The notes under the pieces: model-generated
Seen by the model: the letters and a program-made list of their open reading frames with translations, nothing else
Databases searched by the model: none
Told to the model about the DNA's origin: nothing
Position numbers and translations under genes: made by a program
Source of the DNA: Adiantum capillus-veneris
Taxonomy: Eukaryota; Streptophyta; Polypodiopsida; Polypodiales; Pteridaceae
Assembly: GCA_014529385.2 (NCBI GenBank)
Contig: CM043956.1
Span: 89,916,721 to 89,980,720, forward strand
Direction of reading: 5' to 3'
Length of the DNA stretch: 64,000 bases
Shown here: one piece after another, positions 44,436 to 58,818 of the stretch
Position numbering within the stretch: the stretch's first letter is position 1
Layout of the letters: each line of letters starts with the position of its first letter

Positions 44436-44753
44436 TTAAGTAGAAAAACTATGATATGCTATGGATTCAACATACACTAGTTGCATTCTTAAGCTCTTCA
44501 ATCTACTGACTATTGAAGCTATGTTTTCATCAGCACCCATGGTTAGAGAGTATAGTTCCATTTTAAGACTCATCATTGAATATTTGGCTTTGCCTCCAAA
44601 AAGAGTCTCTAGCTCTATCCACCCATCACTAGAAAAACTAATATCATTTAATTGATGAATAAAATCATCTTCTAGAGAAGCTAGAATAATACCCAATGCT
44701 TGCTCATCCTTCCATTTTTGCTCAACAGATAAGGCTCTAGTGACTGCATTCAA
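44436..44753 (-). pseudogene. gag: Copia-type gag fragment
   Basis: The frame includes WKDEQALGIILASLEDDF, WIELETLFGGKAKYSMMSLK and IASIVSRLKSLRMQLV, the pattern of the copia-type gag domain in plants. It ends early at a stop, and a related frame continues toward 44280. The N-terminal part lies upstream in broken frames. Confidence 0.78.
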
Positions 44754-45565
44754 TGTAATTGCTTTTTTTATTGATTAATGCTTGACAATAGTCCATATAT
44801 TTTTGTGCATGAGGTATCCTTAAATGCCTTTAATTTACCAGATATGAAATTTGGATCCGTTGAATTTGCTGACCTTTGATGCCATATTTGAATCTTTACA
44901 AAGTGTGAGGATGAGTACCATTGTTGAGTTTACTATATTTGCATATGGATTACCCTTGACAAAAGAACTGCTTCTTGTACCTTGTGATGTATATGGAACT
45001 CAATGAGACTGTTTTGAAGAGTATGTTTGTTCTCATATTCATCAATTAGCTACTACATTTCTTGATTCAAGGCTTTCTTGAAGAATTTTAAAAATCTTGG
45101 AAAAAACCTTCTTCCACCCTTGCTAGCGTTTTGAGAAGCTATACTCAAATGAAGAAAACTCACAGTACTACGAGGTCTGGTTAAAACTGCAATCATGGTA
45201 CTCCCCTCTCATAGGAGTTTTGAGATGCTTGATATCAAAAATCAATTTCCCTTTTCTTCTGCATGCATGTTAACATGTTTTTGTTTGCTAGACTGCAGTT
45301 TCTTTGACAACGTTTTAGAACGCGAAGTGCAACAGTGCGTTTTCGGTAGCATATTGAAACATAGTCTACTAGCCTCAAGATCTTCTCTACACCATTGTGT
45401 TTTGATATTCCATTGCAGGAAGATGTCAACCAAGAAAATCTACAAGTGCCTCTTGCAATTGTGCATGGGATTTGATTATGTCTTGACAAGTTCCCCTAAT
45501 TGCTTGGGTGCTCTAAGTACTACACCAAGCCAACAAAGCTAATGATGTTTTGATATGCCCCACAT
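44754..45565. other. Copia leader and broken gag start
   Basis: No intact gene. Short plus-strand frames at 45195-45542 lack any domain. Confidence 0.5.
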
Positions 45566-45579
45566 GGGCTCTGATACCA
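45566..45579 (-). other. Copia primer binding site, initiator tRNA-Met type
   Basis: The minus strand reads TGGTATCAGAGCCC, a perfect match to the common plant site. It lies nine bases from the LTR. Confidence 0.88.
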
Positions 45580-45588
45580 CTTCTAAGG

Positions 45589-45830
45589 TGCAACGTCTAT
45601 GGAAGATAATGCCTTGGAGGAGCCATGGAAGCTTGAGCATGCAGAGAAGTGCAAAACAAGACAGAAAGAGAGAAGAGAGATAGTCAACACAAGCAAAAAA
45701 AATATAGTTACTATGTACTTTTTACTTTGAAGCTTCTTACATATAACTCAAACTAGGCCAACCATGCAAAATCCACTATGAGGAGTGGCCCACATTAGTT
45801 CATTGTTGAGACCTGCAATGTTTTGTGACA
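45589..45830 (-). repeat. Copia 5' LTR (about 242 bp)
   Basis: Minus-strand ends TGTCACAAAAC...GACGTTGCA. The inner end is set by the primer site and the outer end by the TG only, since the partner LTR is missing. Confidence 0.55.
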
Positions 45831-46175
45831 CCCTTGTGCAATATATTTGTTATATACATATTTGAGTTTTACTGGTAAGAAACCCTTCATAGTTTCTTTA
45901 CCGTAGAAAGTTCTTTTTCAATTGTTCAGTCACTCACATCAACAATGAAATCGACAAAAAAGTTGTATTTGCACCTACAATTCAAAAAAATGTACAATGT
46001 ACAACAATACTTTTGATCAAGAATATTTGACACAAAATTTAACGTCCATAACCATATATCACCAAAAAATCACTTCTCCAAACCATTGCAAGGTACACAA
46101 GCCTTCATCGTTGCATCTTCACCCATGCACCTCCAAGTGCTTGAACTAACTCTATTTATGTTAGAGTAGTCTGAT
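45831..46175. other. AT-rich stretch, nothing recognised
   Basis: No open frame or repeat of note. Confidence 0.5.
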
Positions 46176-47106
46176 TCATGAACTCATGAGTGTCAGGGTC
46201 AAGGCCAAGGACTTGCAAAAATATAAAGTAAATGTGCTTACATGGCATATATACAAGGTGTTTGCTTTTATATTTTTAAAATCCTCGCAAGTACATCTAG
46301 GAAAATATGACATTGTCACACAGTATGTCACTCCCTTTGCACTTGACCCTGCAGTCTTAACATAGCAAACATGTGCTTCCTTGCAAACCACAATGGCATC
46401 CCGTACCAACTTTGGTGACATGGTTCTATCTAGTTCAATCTTTCCATGAAATTCCTTTGTTAATCGTGATCTTCACTTCACAATCTTTCCATCTCTAAAC
46501 TTGGGACGAATGCCGCTAGCAACTGTTTGGTTCAATGGAACTGTTTCATGAATTCTTGTTGCTAACATCACTCCTCCTTGAAAAAAAAATCCATTGTCTT
46601 GCAATTGAGCTACCTCTTGAGGTTGCAAGTTTATGCCCTCATTTGCGACCACCCAAACACTGGGAGTTGGACCTGGTGGCCCTTCAACTATGTTGTGAAC
46701 CTTCCAAGTGTGCATGTTATTGGAGATAGAAAACCAAATGAATCCTTCTACAAGACCTCTTGGGTTTGAACCAAATTGAGGATATTTCCTGAGACTCCAA
46801 AAGCAAGGAACGGGCAGCCCATTTTTGGAATCCATAGAGCAATCATTAATAAACCTCCCACAACAATCTCCATCTTTTTACACCACACTAAAATAAGTCA
46901 TCTTTCTCAATGTTAATGCAATGCAAATGCCCATAGCATCTTCTAAATCTAACAACACCAATAAAACTATCACTACTACAAGTGACATAATCTATCCACA
47001 TGTGATTAACATGTCTTAGCTCCATACCACTCATATGTAATGTAGCCATCATATTTAGCTGGGAGCTCATAAGTTTGGACCACCTTCTTGGCTTGATGGA
47101 GTGCAA
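46176..47106 (-). pseudogene. SWIM zinc-finger protein remnant (transposase-derived type)
   Basis: The downstream frame has FPRCTCEDFKN followed by a CHV pair, the C-x-C...C-x-H pattern of SWIM fingers found in MuDR/FAR1-type transposases and related plant proteins. Upstream frames (46835-46473 and 47106-46888) carry PSVWVVANEGINLQPQEVAQL and VNHMWIDYVTCSS. Several stops and frame changes separate them. Which transposase family it came from cannot be settled from this. Confidence 0.5.
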
Positions 47107-48816
47107 TATATAAGTTGCTTTGTGGTGGCACGCACTTAATCATGCCAATCACACTTGCATTGATCTTTGAGTGATCTAAGTTGTGTAGATCATCATTTAA
47201 ATGATCTCCATTATTGTCTTTCTTGTCTTGAGAAACTTTGTCGATGCTTGCACCAATTTGATCCTCACTTCTAACATCTATCTTGTAGAACTAGTGCATC
47301 TCATGATCGAGCATAAAAGTTTGCTCATTATCATTTGATATTGTAGCCTCTAGCTTTACTTGCGGTCCAGATAATGTTAGCGATCAAAGATAGAAATTGG
47401 CATTACAAAGCTCAAAATGTTCTTGCACAGCAACTGCTAGTGAATAAAACAATAGTACTACCTTATGTCCACGTCATGGCCCAAAAATTGTAATACATCT
47501 CCCCATGGGTTAATAGTGTGACAAGCATAATTTTAGAAATATTGATACAAACAACAAGGAAGCAGTGGTAGTGTATAGATTTCTACAAAAGGTTGAATCA
47601 AAGTTTTAAATTTCATTCGAATTTTTTTACTTGAAATTTTAGTCATCACTACAAGCCGCCTGAGGAGCTGATTCACACGTTCATGTACCTATACTTGGCA
47701 ATCATGGTTTTCTTTAATATATTTTGAAAGAATGATTTCACTGTATGAATTTTTACAAAGTGAGATCAAATATTTAAAACATTTTTTTTTGAATTTTTTT
47801 AAAAAAAACATGCCCTATCAATTAATGTAATAGAATGGCAATTTTCATCACCCTCCTGAAATCCAAACCCAACCGTATGTCCTGCATTTCTCCTGCGCAA
47901 ATCTCCAAAAGAAACTTTTGATTTCCCCAATTCATGGAACATCTTGCTTCTCAGGAAAATTAATTCTTCTGCTCATGCATCCTTCCTAGCTCTAAAGAGC
48001 TCGACCGTCTCTAACGGTATCGTTTAGCTGAGGATAGATTTTGAGCGCTCCCTCCAGCGCGTGGCAGGAGGGGGCCCGTTGCCACCTCAGTAGGCTTGCC
48101 ATTGTGGCGTGAGCACAAGAGATTTCTCTCAAAAGCTACACAATCCAGTGCTCAAACTCTTGCTTCTGCCCCGTATGACCCCCAAAAAAGCCCACCGAGT
48201 CTTACAAGATGGCGAGCAAGTTTTTTCGAGCAACAAAAGAAATGAGCGAGTCCTTCAATAAAGTTAGCTGTGAATTAGAGAGATTTCCAAAAGTGATAAG
48301 GGAAAAGAGATGGTCGTAGAGTATGAAAAAGAACTAGAGATGGTCTCTACGTAGAGATGGTCCTCTGTCCACATGTAAATGGATATCATTCCCCTCATCC
48401 ACACATGGAGCCACCTCGGACACTATGTGAAAAGGCACAAGCTCCAAAGTAGCTTCTCGCCTAGTCGTCTCTAGATCTTTAGTCAGTGAACCAAACCCAA
48501 AGGTCTGTACTCTCACTCTCATCAACATGATTATTAGAACCATCAAAACTTTGGTGACAGACACTGAATTGAATTGATCACTGTAGAGAGGATCATGAGT
48601 CAAGAAAGCCCTTCCCCATCTTTGGGAACCACGGCCAATTACTGAACTACATAATTAAATGGCCTCATTATTTGAATATTTAATTTTTACGTGTATGAGA
48701 TATATACTTGGAATTGGCCAACAATGTGAACTCATGATACACTCTTAAATGCTAAAATACTGTATCTAGACTTTTCTTAACTGAAACTACAATAATTTTT
48801 TTAAAGAAGTATTAAA
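47107..48816. other. Non-coding stretch
   Basis: No gene recognised. It contains one arm (48026-48051) of an inverted repeat whose partner is at 53350-53375. Confidence 0.5.
48026..48051 (+). repeat. Inverted-repeat arm, partner at 53350-53375
   Basis: TAGCTGAGGATAGATTTTGAGCGCTC pairs with GAGCGCTCAATATCTATCCTCAGCC at the far site with about two mismatches. The arms enclose 5.3 kb of GA arrays and a MITE. A related piece (ATCGTTTAAGC) recurs near 53651. Confidence 0.65.
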
Positions 48817-49410
48817 CTTGATCATAGTTATATTAAAAAAAAAAAGCGAAATACCCTTGAAATTTATGGAAATTCCCAAAATACCCCTCAAATTTCAAAA
48901 ATTCCCAATATACCCTTGCATCATTTGGGATGTATTTGGCCCAATTTTAACACAGTCTAATGGTTATGACAGTGGAGATCTATTTTTCGTGTCTTAGACA
49001 AATTTATTCACAAATAGAGGCATTTGCCTCCAAAATTATGAATGACTTTATCTGAAGAGACCTCAATACCATCTAAAATCCTAAATATATCATCTTTTAT
49101 TGAGGAGAATCAATCGTCCTATAAAGAGTTGCGAGAAAAATTATTTTAAAGATGTTTGCAAGGTTGATTAGGGGTATATGGGAATTTTGGTACAATTGAA
49201 GGACATTTTGGGAATTTTTGGCCACATGTGAGGAATTCATTGGGAATTTTTAAATTTGAGGGGTATTTTGGTAATTCCCCCTTAAAAAAAAGGCTCTTGG
49301 GCATGTTGGCAAAGTTAGACAGCTACTAAGTATCGGTTTTCGGTGTCATGAACCCATTCCGTTTGGCTTCTCCAACATGCCTGTCTTTTTTTTTATAACT
49401 ATGATCAATC
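48817..49410. mobile_element. Foldback MITE-like element (about 0.6 kb)
   Basis: Outer arms: CTTGATCATAGTTATA at 48817-48832 and its inverse near 49394-49408. Inner arms: 48845-48915 and 49225-49285, sharing AAAATACCCCTCAAATTT and AAAATTCCCAAT in opposite orientation. It has no coding capacity. The doubled arms suggest one MITE nested in the arms of another or a long gapped inverted repeat. Confidence 0.7.
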
Positions 49411-49654
49411 TTTACCAAGTTGCCGAGCTTGTATAGAAAATAAAAAAATATACAACAGTGCCCGCTCCCGTCGCAATAGGGCTCGCATCTGCCATCACTG
49501 GCAATGGCAACTGCCCTTGCTGAAACCGGTCTACACAACCATGGATTGATTTGAATTATGATCTCATAAGTCATACAAAATCTTGCTGAAATTGATATTA
49601 TCTAAAAAAATAAAAAAACCTTCATAGTAGCTTTGAAAAGCTATGATTGGGAAG

Positions 49655-49696
49655 CTGTCAAAACCAGTCCGCGCCGGCGCAGACTGGTTTGGACAG
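49655..49696. repeat. GC-centred palindrome 1
   Basis: CTGTCAAAACCAGTC and GACTGGTTTGGACAG flank a self-complementary core GCGCCGGCGC. Arms pair 14/15. Related palindromes occur at 53565 and 54439. Confidence 0.85.
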
Positions 49697-49895
49697 GTTT
49701 CACAAGAGAGAGCCGTGTCGGCGAAAACCTCCTGCAAATTCCAACATCACTCCATTGCTCTGATCTAACCCCGTCCACACTGAGCGACTTCAACTACACC
49801 TTCTAAGTAGTAGCAATTATAGACCCCGACAGAAGCGAATTAGCTTTGTTCGATCTGTCCACCAGTTAAGTAAATCCAACAGGGGCCGATTTGAG

Positions 49896-50640
<745 letters not shown>

Positions 50641-51650
50641 GAATTTTAAAGTCATAGGAAACTATCCCAAGAGACCTTAAAAACCTAATATCTAGATTCT
50701 ATCTAACTGAGGGAATTTTCACTCATTTTCTCATATCATTGATGGCAGTGTTTACATCTACTTTGGTGGCGTCTTCACCCGAATGCCTCACCATCAGGGA
50801 CGCTATATATGCCCGTTGCCTCTACTAAGCAACTCACTTTTGACCGGTCGATGAGGCCCTTCTTTGACTCCTATTACATACTAAACAGAGGAGTACAAGA
50901 GAATAGTCTTCTTGAGGGAGTTCTATTGTCGACCTCCTTGACAAGGACATTGTTGACCTCCCCAAAATGTCCTTGTTTTTCTCTAGAGGTCGGGGCTTTC
51001 TAGCAAGCATATTTGTATAAGCTTCACTCCAACCAAAATCTCTTCGCTCACTTCTATCCTTAGCAACATCCACCAACAAGGCGTTCAGTTGACCTTTGAC
51101 GTTGCCAATGACAAAGTGGGCATCACTATGGTAGGTTGAGAAATGAAATGGCAACAACTATGAGACATGATTGTTAATCCTCTGCGACTTGCACGTGGAA
51201 CTTGGATAGTGGTAGAGGCCACTAAACTACAACCATTTGAAGTTGAAATGTTGCGGCACAATTGGTTTGTTCTTAAAGACACCGATGTAAGCATATAGTG
51301 CAACCGCAATGTCAGAGATGGTGGATTTGTAGTTAGTGCATTTCGTCCCAAGTTCAACGATCCTAAGGAGGCTAGATGGAGATAAAAAATAACAAGAGAT
51401 TTTCAAAACAAAATTGCAGAGGGAAAATCTCTTATGGGTTGAGGTGCTGCTTGAATCCAGCATGACATGATTATTTACTTCAATATACCTTGTGCTCACA
51501 TCAATTTGTCAAGGGCGTTGTCTATATTTGCTCGGAAATTGGTTTCGCTCGATTTTCTTTGCTCATTGATTGGAAACCCCCAAGCCTACAGGTCGCCAGA
51601 AGGCAGTTTTGATGGATTGTTAGAGCTTATTTAGCACTCACTACCTTTAT
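50641..51650. other. Stretch with weak minus-strand frames, no gene called
   Basis: Minus-strand frames at 50834-51499 contain short protein-like stretches (FGWSEAYTNMLARKPRPLEKN) but no domain I know, and they are not in one phase. It could be a decayed gene fragment. Confidence 0.35.
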
Positions 51651-51653
51651 TTA

Positions 51654-53115
<1,462 letters not shown>

Positions 53116-53117
53116 GA

Positions 53118-53206
<89 letters not shown>
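53118..53206. repeat. Compound microsatellite (TC)n(CA)n
   Basis: About 33 bp of CT repeat followed by about 55 bp of CA repeat. Downstream, TTCTGGAGGAYNATTGTGAC occurs twice (53211 and 53258). Confidence 0.95.
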
Positions 53207-53210
<4 letters not shown>

Positions 53211-53349
53211 TCTGGAGGATGATTGTGACTTGATTAGCTTGGCAGCTTTTCATGGGTTCTGGAGGACTATTGTGACGTTATGGAAAATTGATGTCGCCAA
53301 CGTGGAGAAGATGCCAGGATGGCACAAGGACTTCAAGCGCCAGCTCAGC

Positions 53350-54365
53350 TGAGCGCTCAATATCTATCCTCAGCCAATCCTTCCCTATGTGGGCAAATGA
53401 AATGAAGGGCTGAAAGCTTTAATGAGCTGCCATCGCCATCGCTATCGTTGCTAGCACCGCAAGAGTCTTCAACAGCTTCTGAACGACCTACTACTGGTAG
53501 CTAGCGTGGTTTTCCTATCCAATAGGAACACAACCTTACACAATAACCTTATGCTATGTAAAACAAACTGCCTGTAGCCATCCACGCCGGCATGGATGAC
53601 TATAGGTAGTTTTCAGAGGTACCTAAGAGGCGCGCAAATGACGACTCTCGCCTTCGCATGAAGAAGCTTAAACGATACGGCTGACATTTCATTTGCCCAC
53701 CTAGAACAGGTTTTATGAACGTTTCAAACCTGATCTAGTGGAGAGAGGTGGCGAGCAAGAGCTGGCTGCTTCAATAGCATGGCTACATGAGCCGTACGGA
53801 AGATGTCTTGGTGGATGTAGCAGGGCTCCATTAAAGTTGTGTGTGTATGTGAGATGGCGCGCATGCTCGGACCAAGTTGCAATGGAACCTCTGCCCAAAC
53901 CTCAAGGTCTCCTCCACAACTACAAAAGACTTGTTTGCCATTGATGAAAAGCAAATTAGAGACACCTCCTTCCCCTTTCTATAAGCCTGGCCTGGTCTCT
54001 TCCATTATCATCCACGGATCCGGTGGCATCTGGATGCATGGAGCTTCTAGACTTAAGCTTCATCTATTTGATAAGGTGGGTTTAATTGAAGTGTGCTGTA
54101 GTAGTAAAAGTAGGTCGTTCAAAAGCTGCTGTAGGTTGTTGGAGGGCCGATTATGAGGATTTTATGGCATAAAATATCTTGGTGGTGATGCTAGCAAAGA
54201 TAGCGATTGCGATGGCAGCTCGTTAAAGCTTTCCATCCAACACAGGTTTTATGCATGCTTTGAACCTGATCTAGCGGAGAGAGATGGCGAGCGAGAGCCC
54301 GTTTCTTCAGTTGAATGGCTACAATATGAGCCGTACGGCAGGCCTCTTGGTGGATGGGCTCCATA
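53350..54365. repeat. Small nested duplication with inverted and direct copies
   Basis: 53400-53510 (GAAAGCTTTAATGAGCTGCC, CGACCTACTAC) recurs inverted at 54100-54240. 53700-53820 (CAGGTTTTATGAACG, GAGCCGTACGG, CTTGGTGGATG) recurs in direct order at 54243-54360. Two GC-centred palindromes lie within or next to it. It looks like a composite of a small non-autonomous element. No coding function seen. Confidence 0.65.
53565..53613. repeat. GC-centred palindrome 2
   Basis: AAACTGCCTGTAGCCATCCA and TGGATGACTATAGGTAGTTT flank CGCCGGCA. Arms pair about 16/20. Confidence 0.8.
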
Positions 54366-54438
54366 TACTAGACTTGCAAAGTAGCTGAGGTCAACTCAGC
54401 TTGGGCACTGAGCACCGTGTGCTATTGACAGCTTTGAA

Positions 54439-54484
54439 AACTACGTATAGCAATCCACACCGGCATGGATGGCTACACGAAGTT
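54439..54484. repeat. GC-centred palindrome 3
   Basis: AACTACGTATAGCAATCCA and TGGATGGCTACACGAAGTT flank CACCGGCA. It is clearly related to palindrome 2. Confidence 0.8.
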
Positions 54485-55035
54485 ATTTTTTGTAAGCATG
54501 CATGCCTCCTCATAACACCAGCCAGCTACTGCAATTCTATGATCACATGCACTGGCTTCTTCTTGCCACAACAAGATGACATATTGTCACCACTAATATG
54601 CTTGACCCTATAGAGATATCACTAGGCGCCTCCATATATACTCATTTGGACGCCTACGTGGATTACCTTCGAGTTTTGGGCTACACCAAGGGACCATGGG
54701 TTTGGCCTGAAAAGGCATCCAGGGATGCCCGTAGGCACATGCTCTGTGGGTGCATAGAATATTCCAAGTACCATGATTGGCAAACCATAGTTTGCCGTTA
54801 TATATTGCTCTTAGCCAACCAAGCTTATCATTACAAGATCCCTTTTCCCCTTAGTATAAGCTTGTATTTGTCATGAAAAATAGCCAGTTTCCAATTTCCA
54901 TGAAGCAAGCCAAAACACAGACATCACCTATGCATGCCTGCTCCGTAGTGCCACATGCGAGCCTGCCTGCTCCTTAATCCTATGAGGAAAAGTCCAAAGG
55001 AAATAACTAGACCAAACATCCCGTTTGCAAAACGT
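54485..55035. other. Non-coding flank of E2
   Basis: A 92-residue open frame at 54598-54876 has no recognised domain, and I do not call it a gene. Confidence 0.45.
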
Positions 55036-56179
55036 TGTGGGCAGGATTGAAACACAGAGAACGCCTCTATAATGACCCACCACACACTCTTGGAAGGATA
55101 TACACACACACTATGGGGCACCACTCGGCTTACACAACACACCTGGCCGAGACAGGGAACACACCTATGGAGTGAGAGGAGAGACTCTATCCGTTTGCCC
55201 ACTCTACACAGAGAGATACACACACACACACACAATCAAAAACCTCAGCTCAAAAGACGAGAACTTCTGATGTTTAGATACAATTGAGCTTGGGCCAACA
55301 CCAATGGGGCAAATAGCTCACACAATATGGGTAAAATAAGCCAGATATAACTACAAACTGGAGCAGAAGCTTCGCTCATAGGAGAAACTTACACAGCCAA
55401 AAAAGCAGAAAAAGAGTGAGAAAATTGGCAAAATGGACAGCGCCATCACGTCCGAAACGGCCCAAAACCCCAGTCTACAATGTCAAAGTGCTCAAATCCG
55501 ACATCGGATGAGCAGTTTACGGCCAAAACAAGCTCCAAAACCCCAAAAACCACAGTTGCGGTTGTTCCTCCTCTTCTCCAAGTTTTTTCTGGTTTTCTCT
55601 CTGTTTTTTCAGTTCCCACACTTCGCTTTATTACTTGGGCACCCTTGGCCTTTTAGATGACCTCAAACGGACCCCGAACAGGCCAAAAATTGACCTTGCA
55701 GTGCATAGTTGTCACCTTTTTGCATCCATCCGCACACCTGGCACTCAACTTTTTCCAATAATGCATCCCGCCACCACGTGAAGTGGCCCCAAAAGATGGT
55801 CCTCATGATGACCTTTCTGTATAATTATCACAAGGAAACACCCACGTTGTGTCCGTACTTATCCACATGCAAGTATTGACCCCATTTGATCTCCTCACGC
55901 CACTAGGTGCCATCTGACGCACCTGCTTACCTCATGTCATTGGCCCGTGAATAGATTCCTCAAGAAGTTTTACGCGCTACCAGCTCCCCATTATTATAGA
56001 AAAAACACACTGGTACTGGTGATAGTGAAAATCGATGCACTATGTACATGATGTCCTACTTGTACACATGTGGGCCCCACGTAACCACCTGACTCTGGAA
56101 AATGGGCAATCCTTTATTTGATGCACCATGCATGGGTATGTACATATGCGCTATCCCTTGCTCCAGAAAACTCCTGACA
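55036..56179 (-). repeat. E2 3' LTR (1,144 bp)
   Basis: It matches the right LTR over its first about 180 and last about 365 bp. A middle part of about 600 bp (roughly 55215-55815) is missing from the right LTR. Confidence 0.9.
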
Positions 56180-57221
56180 TAATTTTCCCATCCGCTAGCC
56201 TGCTAGAGAATTCATGCTCAGCAGCAACAACACTAGTAGATACTCATTCCACGTGGATCCCACACAAAAACACTTGGTATTCCCTGCATCAAAAGATTAA
56301 TCAAGCTTCCACCTGGTTCCCAAGGGAAACCTGTAGAGATGCCATATATCAACTTTGCATCAAGAAAACCATCAATTACTTTGGCATAGACCTGCATGTA
56401 CAAATATATCTCCTTCTCCATAGCTGAGAGGTCTCCACTGATCATTTGTGTCATCAATTCTTGCTTCTTTGATGATTCAACCTGGGTTTGCATCAGCCCT
56501 TCAATCACTTCATAAATGTTCAGTATGGAGCCTGATTTACCCTTGTAATTTTATGTGGTAAAAGCGCACATTTGTAAGGCCCCCATTATGAGGAGAAGCC
56601 ATCGTGCGTGAAGGAAAATCACTCACCTGAAACCAAAATTTTCACGGACAAGAATCAGGGGCAACTTTAAAGGCCTCGAGGATATTCTTTTCGCTGGAAT
56701 ATTCTTTTTTGCCGGAATATTATGGCCGGACAGCGGCCGAAAAGTGGTCGGAAAACAACCGGTCGGTTGGCCGGTGGCCGGTAGTCAATGGCCGATGGCT
56801 GGTGGTCGGAAGTCAATGGCTAGTGGCCGGTTGTCGAAAGTCAATGGCCGGTGACCGGTAGCCGAATTCAATGGCCTGTGGCCAAATTCAAAAGCGGACT
56901 TGTCTTCTCAAGGGCGGCCACACATGGGCGGATTGGAGGGTACGATTTGGACTTATTCGCACAAGGGCGGCTACACATGGCTGTCTCTCATAAGAGAGGG
57001 CAGCCCTTTTGGCCTATAAAAGGAGGCCATTTCTACACACATTTCATAGTGTGAAGTTGATGCAACAAGGTGAGTGTGAGGTGGTGAGAGTGAAGCAAGG
57101 CGGGACCTCCATTAAGGGTATAATCCCTTTGTAAACTACTTCTTGTTTTGAAGTACTAAAGCCATTGAGTGGATGCTTTCCCGTGGACGTAGCCCACATT
57201 GGGTGAACCACGTATATCGTG

Positions 57222-57258
<37 letters not shown>

Positions 57259-57336
57259 CTATAATCTTGTGTATATAAATCTGTCTCTCTCCATTAAGTA
57301 GTCTACTCAATTATCTATTTAGCTACGTCTTATTTC
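56180..57336. other. E2 3' non-coding region with GGCCGGT array and a promoter-like site
   Basis: 56726-56885 holds about ten imperfect copies of GGCCGGT, often with AGTCAATGGCC. A plant-like TATA (GGCCTATAAAAGGAGGCC, box at 57015-57022, plus strand) follows, then a TC microsatellite at 57225-57255. This could be a separate LTR nested in E2; I could not match target duplications. Confidence 0.55.
57015..57022 (+). promoter_or_regulatory. Plus-strand TATA box
   Basis: TATAAAAG within an 18-bp near-palindrome GGCCTATAAAAGGAGGCC. It is opposite in direction to E2 itself. No long ORF follows. Confidence 0.5.
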
Positions 57337-58818
57337 CTAACAATAAGTCCCTTCACTTTCATCTTCAACTTCATTCGCAAATGCAACTAAACCAAACTCC
57401 TGGATTTCTTTATCCATCAAAAGAAATGTAACATCAGCATCCTCATCTGTGCTGGTAGTACTATCACTGTCCTCATCAAACACCGTGGAATAGTCTTCAT
57501 CACTATACTTATCCTCATATTCATAAAGCTCCTCCAATCTTTTCCTTGTGTCCATATTATAAAGCTTCTTGGCACATGTCTTTCCATAGAGGCTAATCGT
57601 ACCACGTCGCCAATGTTGAACAACTCCCACTACACATAACCATGGTCTACGAAGTATAATAGGATATGCTCCCAACCCTGCTAGCATCACATGAAAATTA
57701 ACCACTACCTTTGCATCATATGCTTCCACTTCTAAGCTCTTTACAACACCCAAACACTTTACTTTTTGATGGTTTGCCAATTTGATCCGGAAACCTGACA
57801 CCCCAGTCACTGTGAGACCCATCTTCTCAATGCATGAGTGTGTTATGACGCATATTTGGGCTCCACCATCAACATAACCTTGTCCCAAATTTTTTCTTTT
57901 GTGCCACACATCTACAATTGGACAAATGTCTAGTAGCTCGTCCAACACCTTCACTGAACCTCTCTCTGGCTCTTTCTCCATTGGGTTAACCATCCTCTTC
58001 CATTGTCACTTTAGCTTAGGCACCATCTCTATAAGCTGCCCAAAAGTAACATCTGCTTTCCTGCTTGTCAGATCCTGCTTCAAGTCATAGATTAATTGCC
58101 CATCCCCTAGTGAAAAATCTGAAACATGAAACTTGCGACGAGCTCTCCTTTTCCTCTTGGCTTTGACATCCTCGCCTTCATGACTCTTTCCCTTCTTCTT
58201 ACTAGGACTTGGGGCACTTCTTCCTTCCAAAGAATCGATTAGCTGAAACTCAAACCTCCTGGGCGAAGACTCTACTCCTAGCTGACTCATTCTTCTCAGC
58301 TTCCACTCTTTGTTCCTTGCTACATCTAGTGCATCTTCATATGTCCTAGGCTTCTTTAGCTCCACTCTCCAATGTATATTCTCCCAAAGACGAGCCAAGA
58401 ACCTGTACTTCTTCATCATGGCAGGCGGGGATAGCTGTGGTGCTAAGACCTTGCACATCCTCTCCCATGTCAATGAAAACTTGCGTATGTATGCATCTAC
58501 TGGCTCACCTTCCTTTTGCACTAAAGCCTGTACTTCTTGCCACACTTTGTCAGGATCTTCTATCTTCACAAACTCCACTTCCAACCCATGCCGTAGATTG
58601 TCCCAACTCAACCTTACCGGTGGATCAGCCCCATGCAACTCCTCTTCAAATGCTTTGGACCAAACTCATGCATCACTCTTCAAACAAATTTGGAGAAGAC
58701 ATAACATCTCCGAAGAATCATGAATCTGGTTGCTAATGCATGCAACCTCCATCTTTTCCAAAAAGTCTTCCACATCTTCATCACTTTTTCCAAGAAATTC
58801 CGGATAAGAGAAAGCCAT
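57337..58818 (-). pseudogene. gag-pro: E2 gag-protease, one frame with two TGA stops
   Basis: Start ATG 58818 (MAFSYPEFLGKSDEDVEDFLEKM), end 57337. TGA at 58666-58668 and 58006-58008 interrupt an otherwise continuous phase. Gag capsid pattern: WDNLRHGLEVEFVKI, then GEPVDAYIRKFSLTWERM. A basic Lys/Arg patch (about 58150) follows in place of a zinc knuckle. Protease-like site YVDGGAQICVIT (about 57855) with Asp-Gly-Gly instead of Asp-Thr/Ser-Gly, and PIILRRPWL near its end where ILG is usual. The acidic C-terminus has no polymerase after it. The altered protease residues suggest it may have lost or changed activity. Confidence 0.78.

Larger units (their letters stand above)
44274..45830 (-). 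mobile_element. Ty1/copia retrotransposon fragment
   Basis: On the minus strand: a short LTR (45830-45589), a primer site and a gag fragment, cut at 44273 where the outer DNA transposon ends. No pol is present. The left truncation at the transposon end suggests that the transposon inserted into this element or that the join is a deletion. Confidence 0.65.

Noticed and set aside
50834-51499. Minus-strand frames as a possible gene
   Set aside because: Short, out of phase and without a recognised domain; noted only as a weak stretch.
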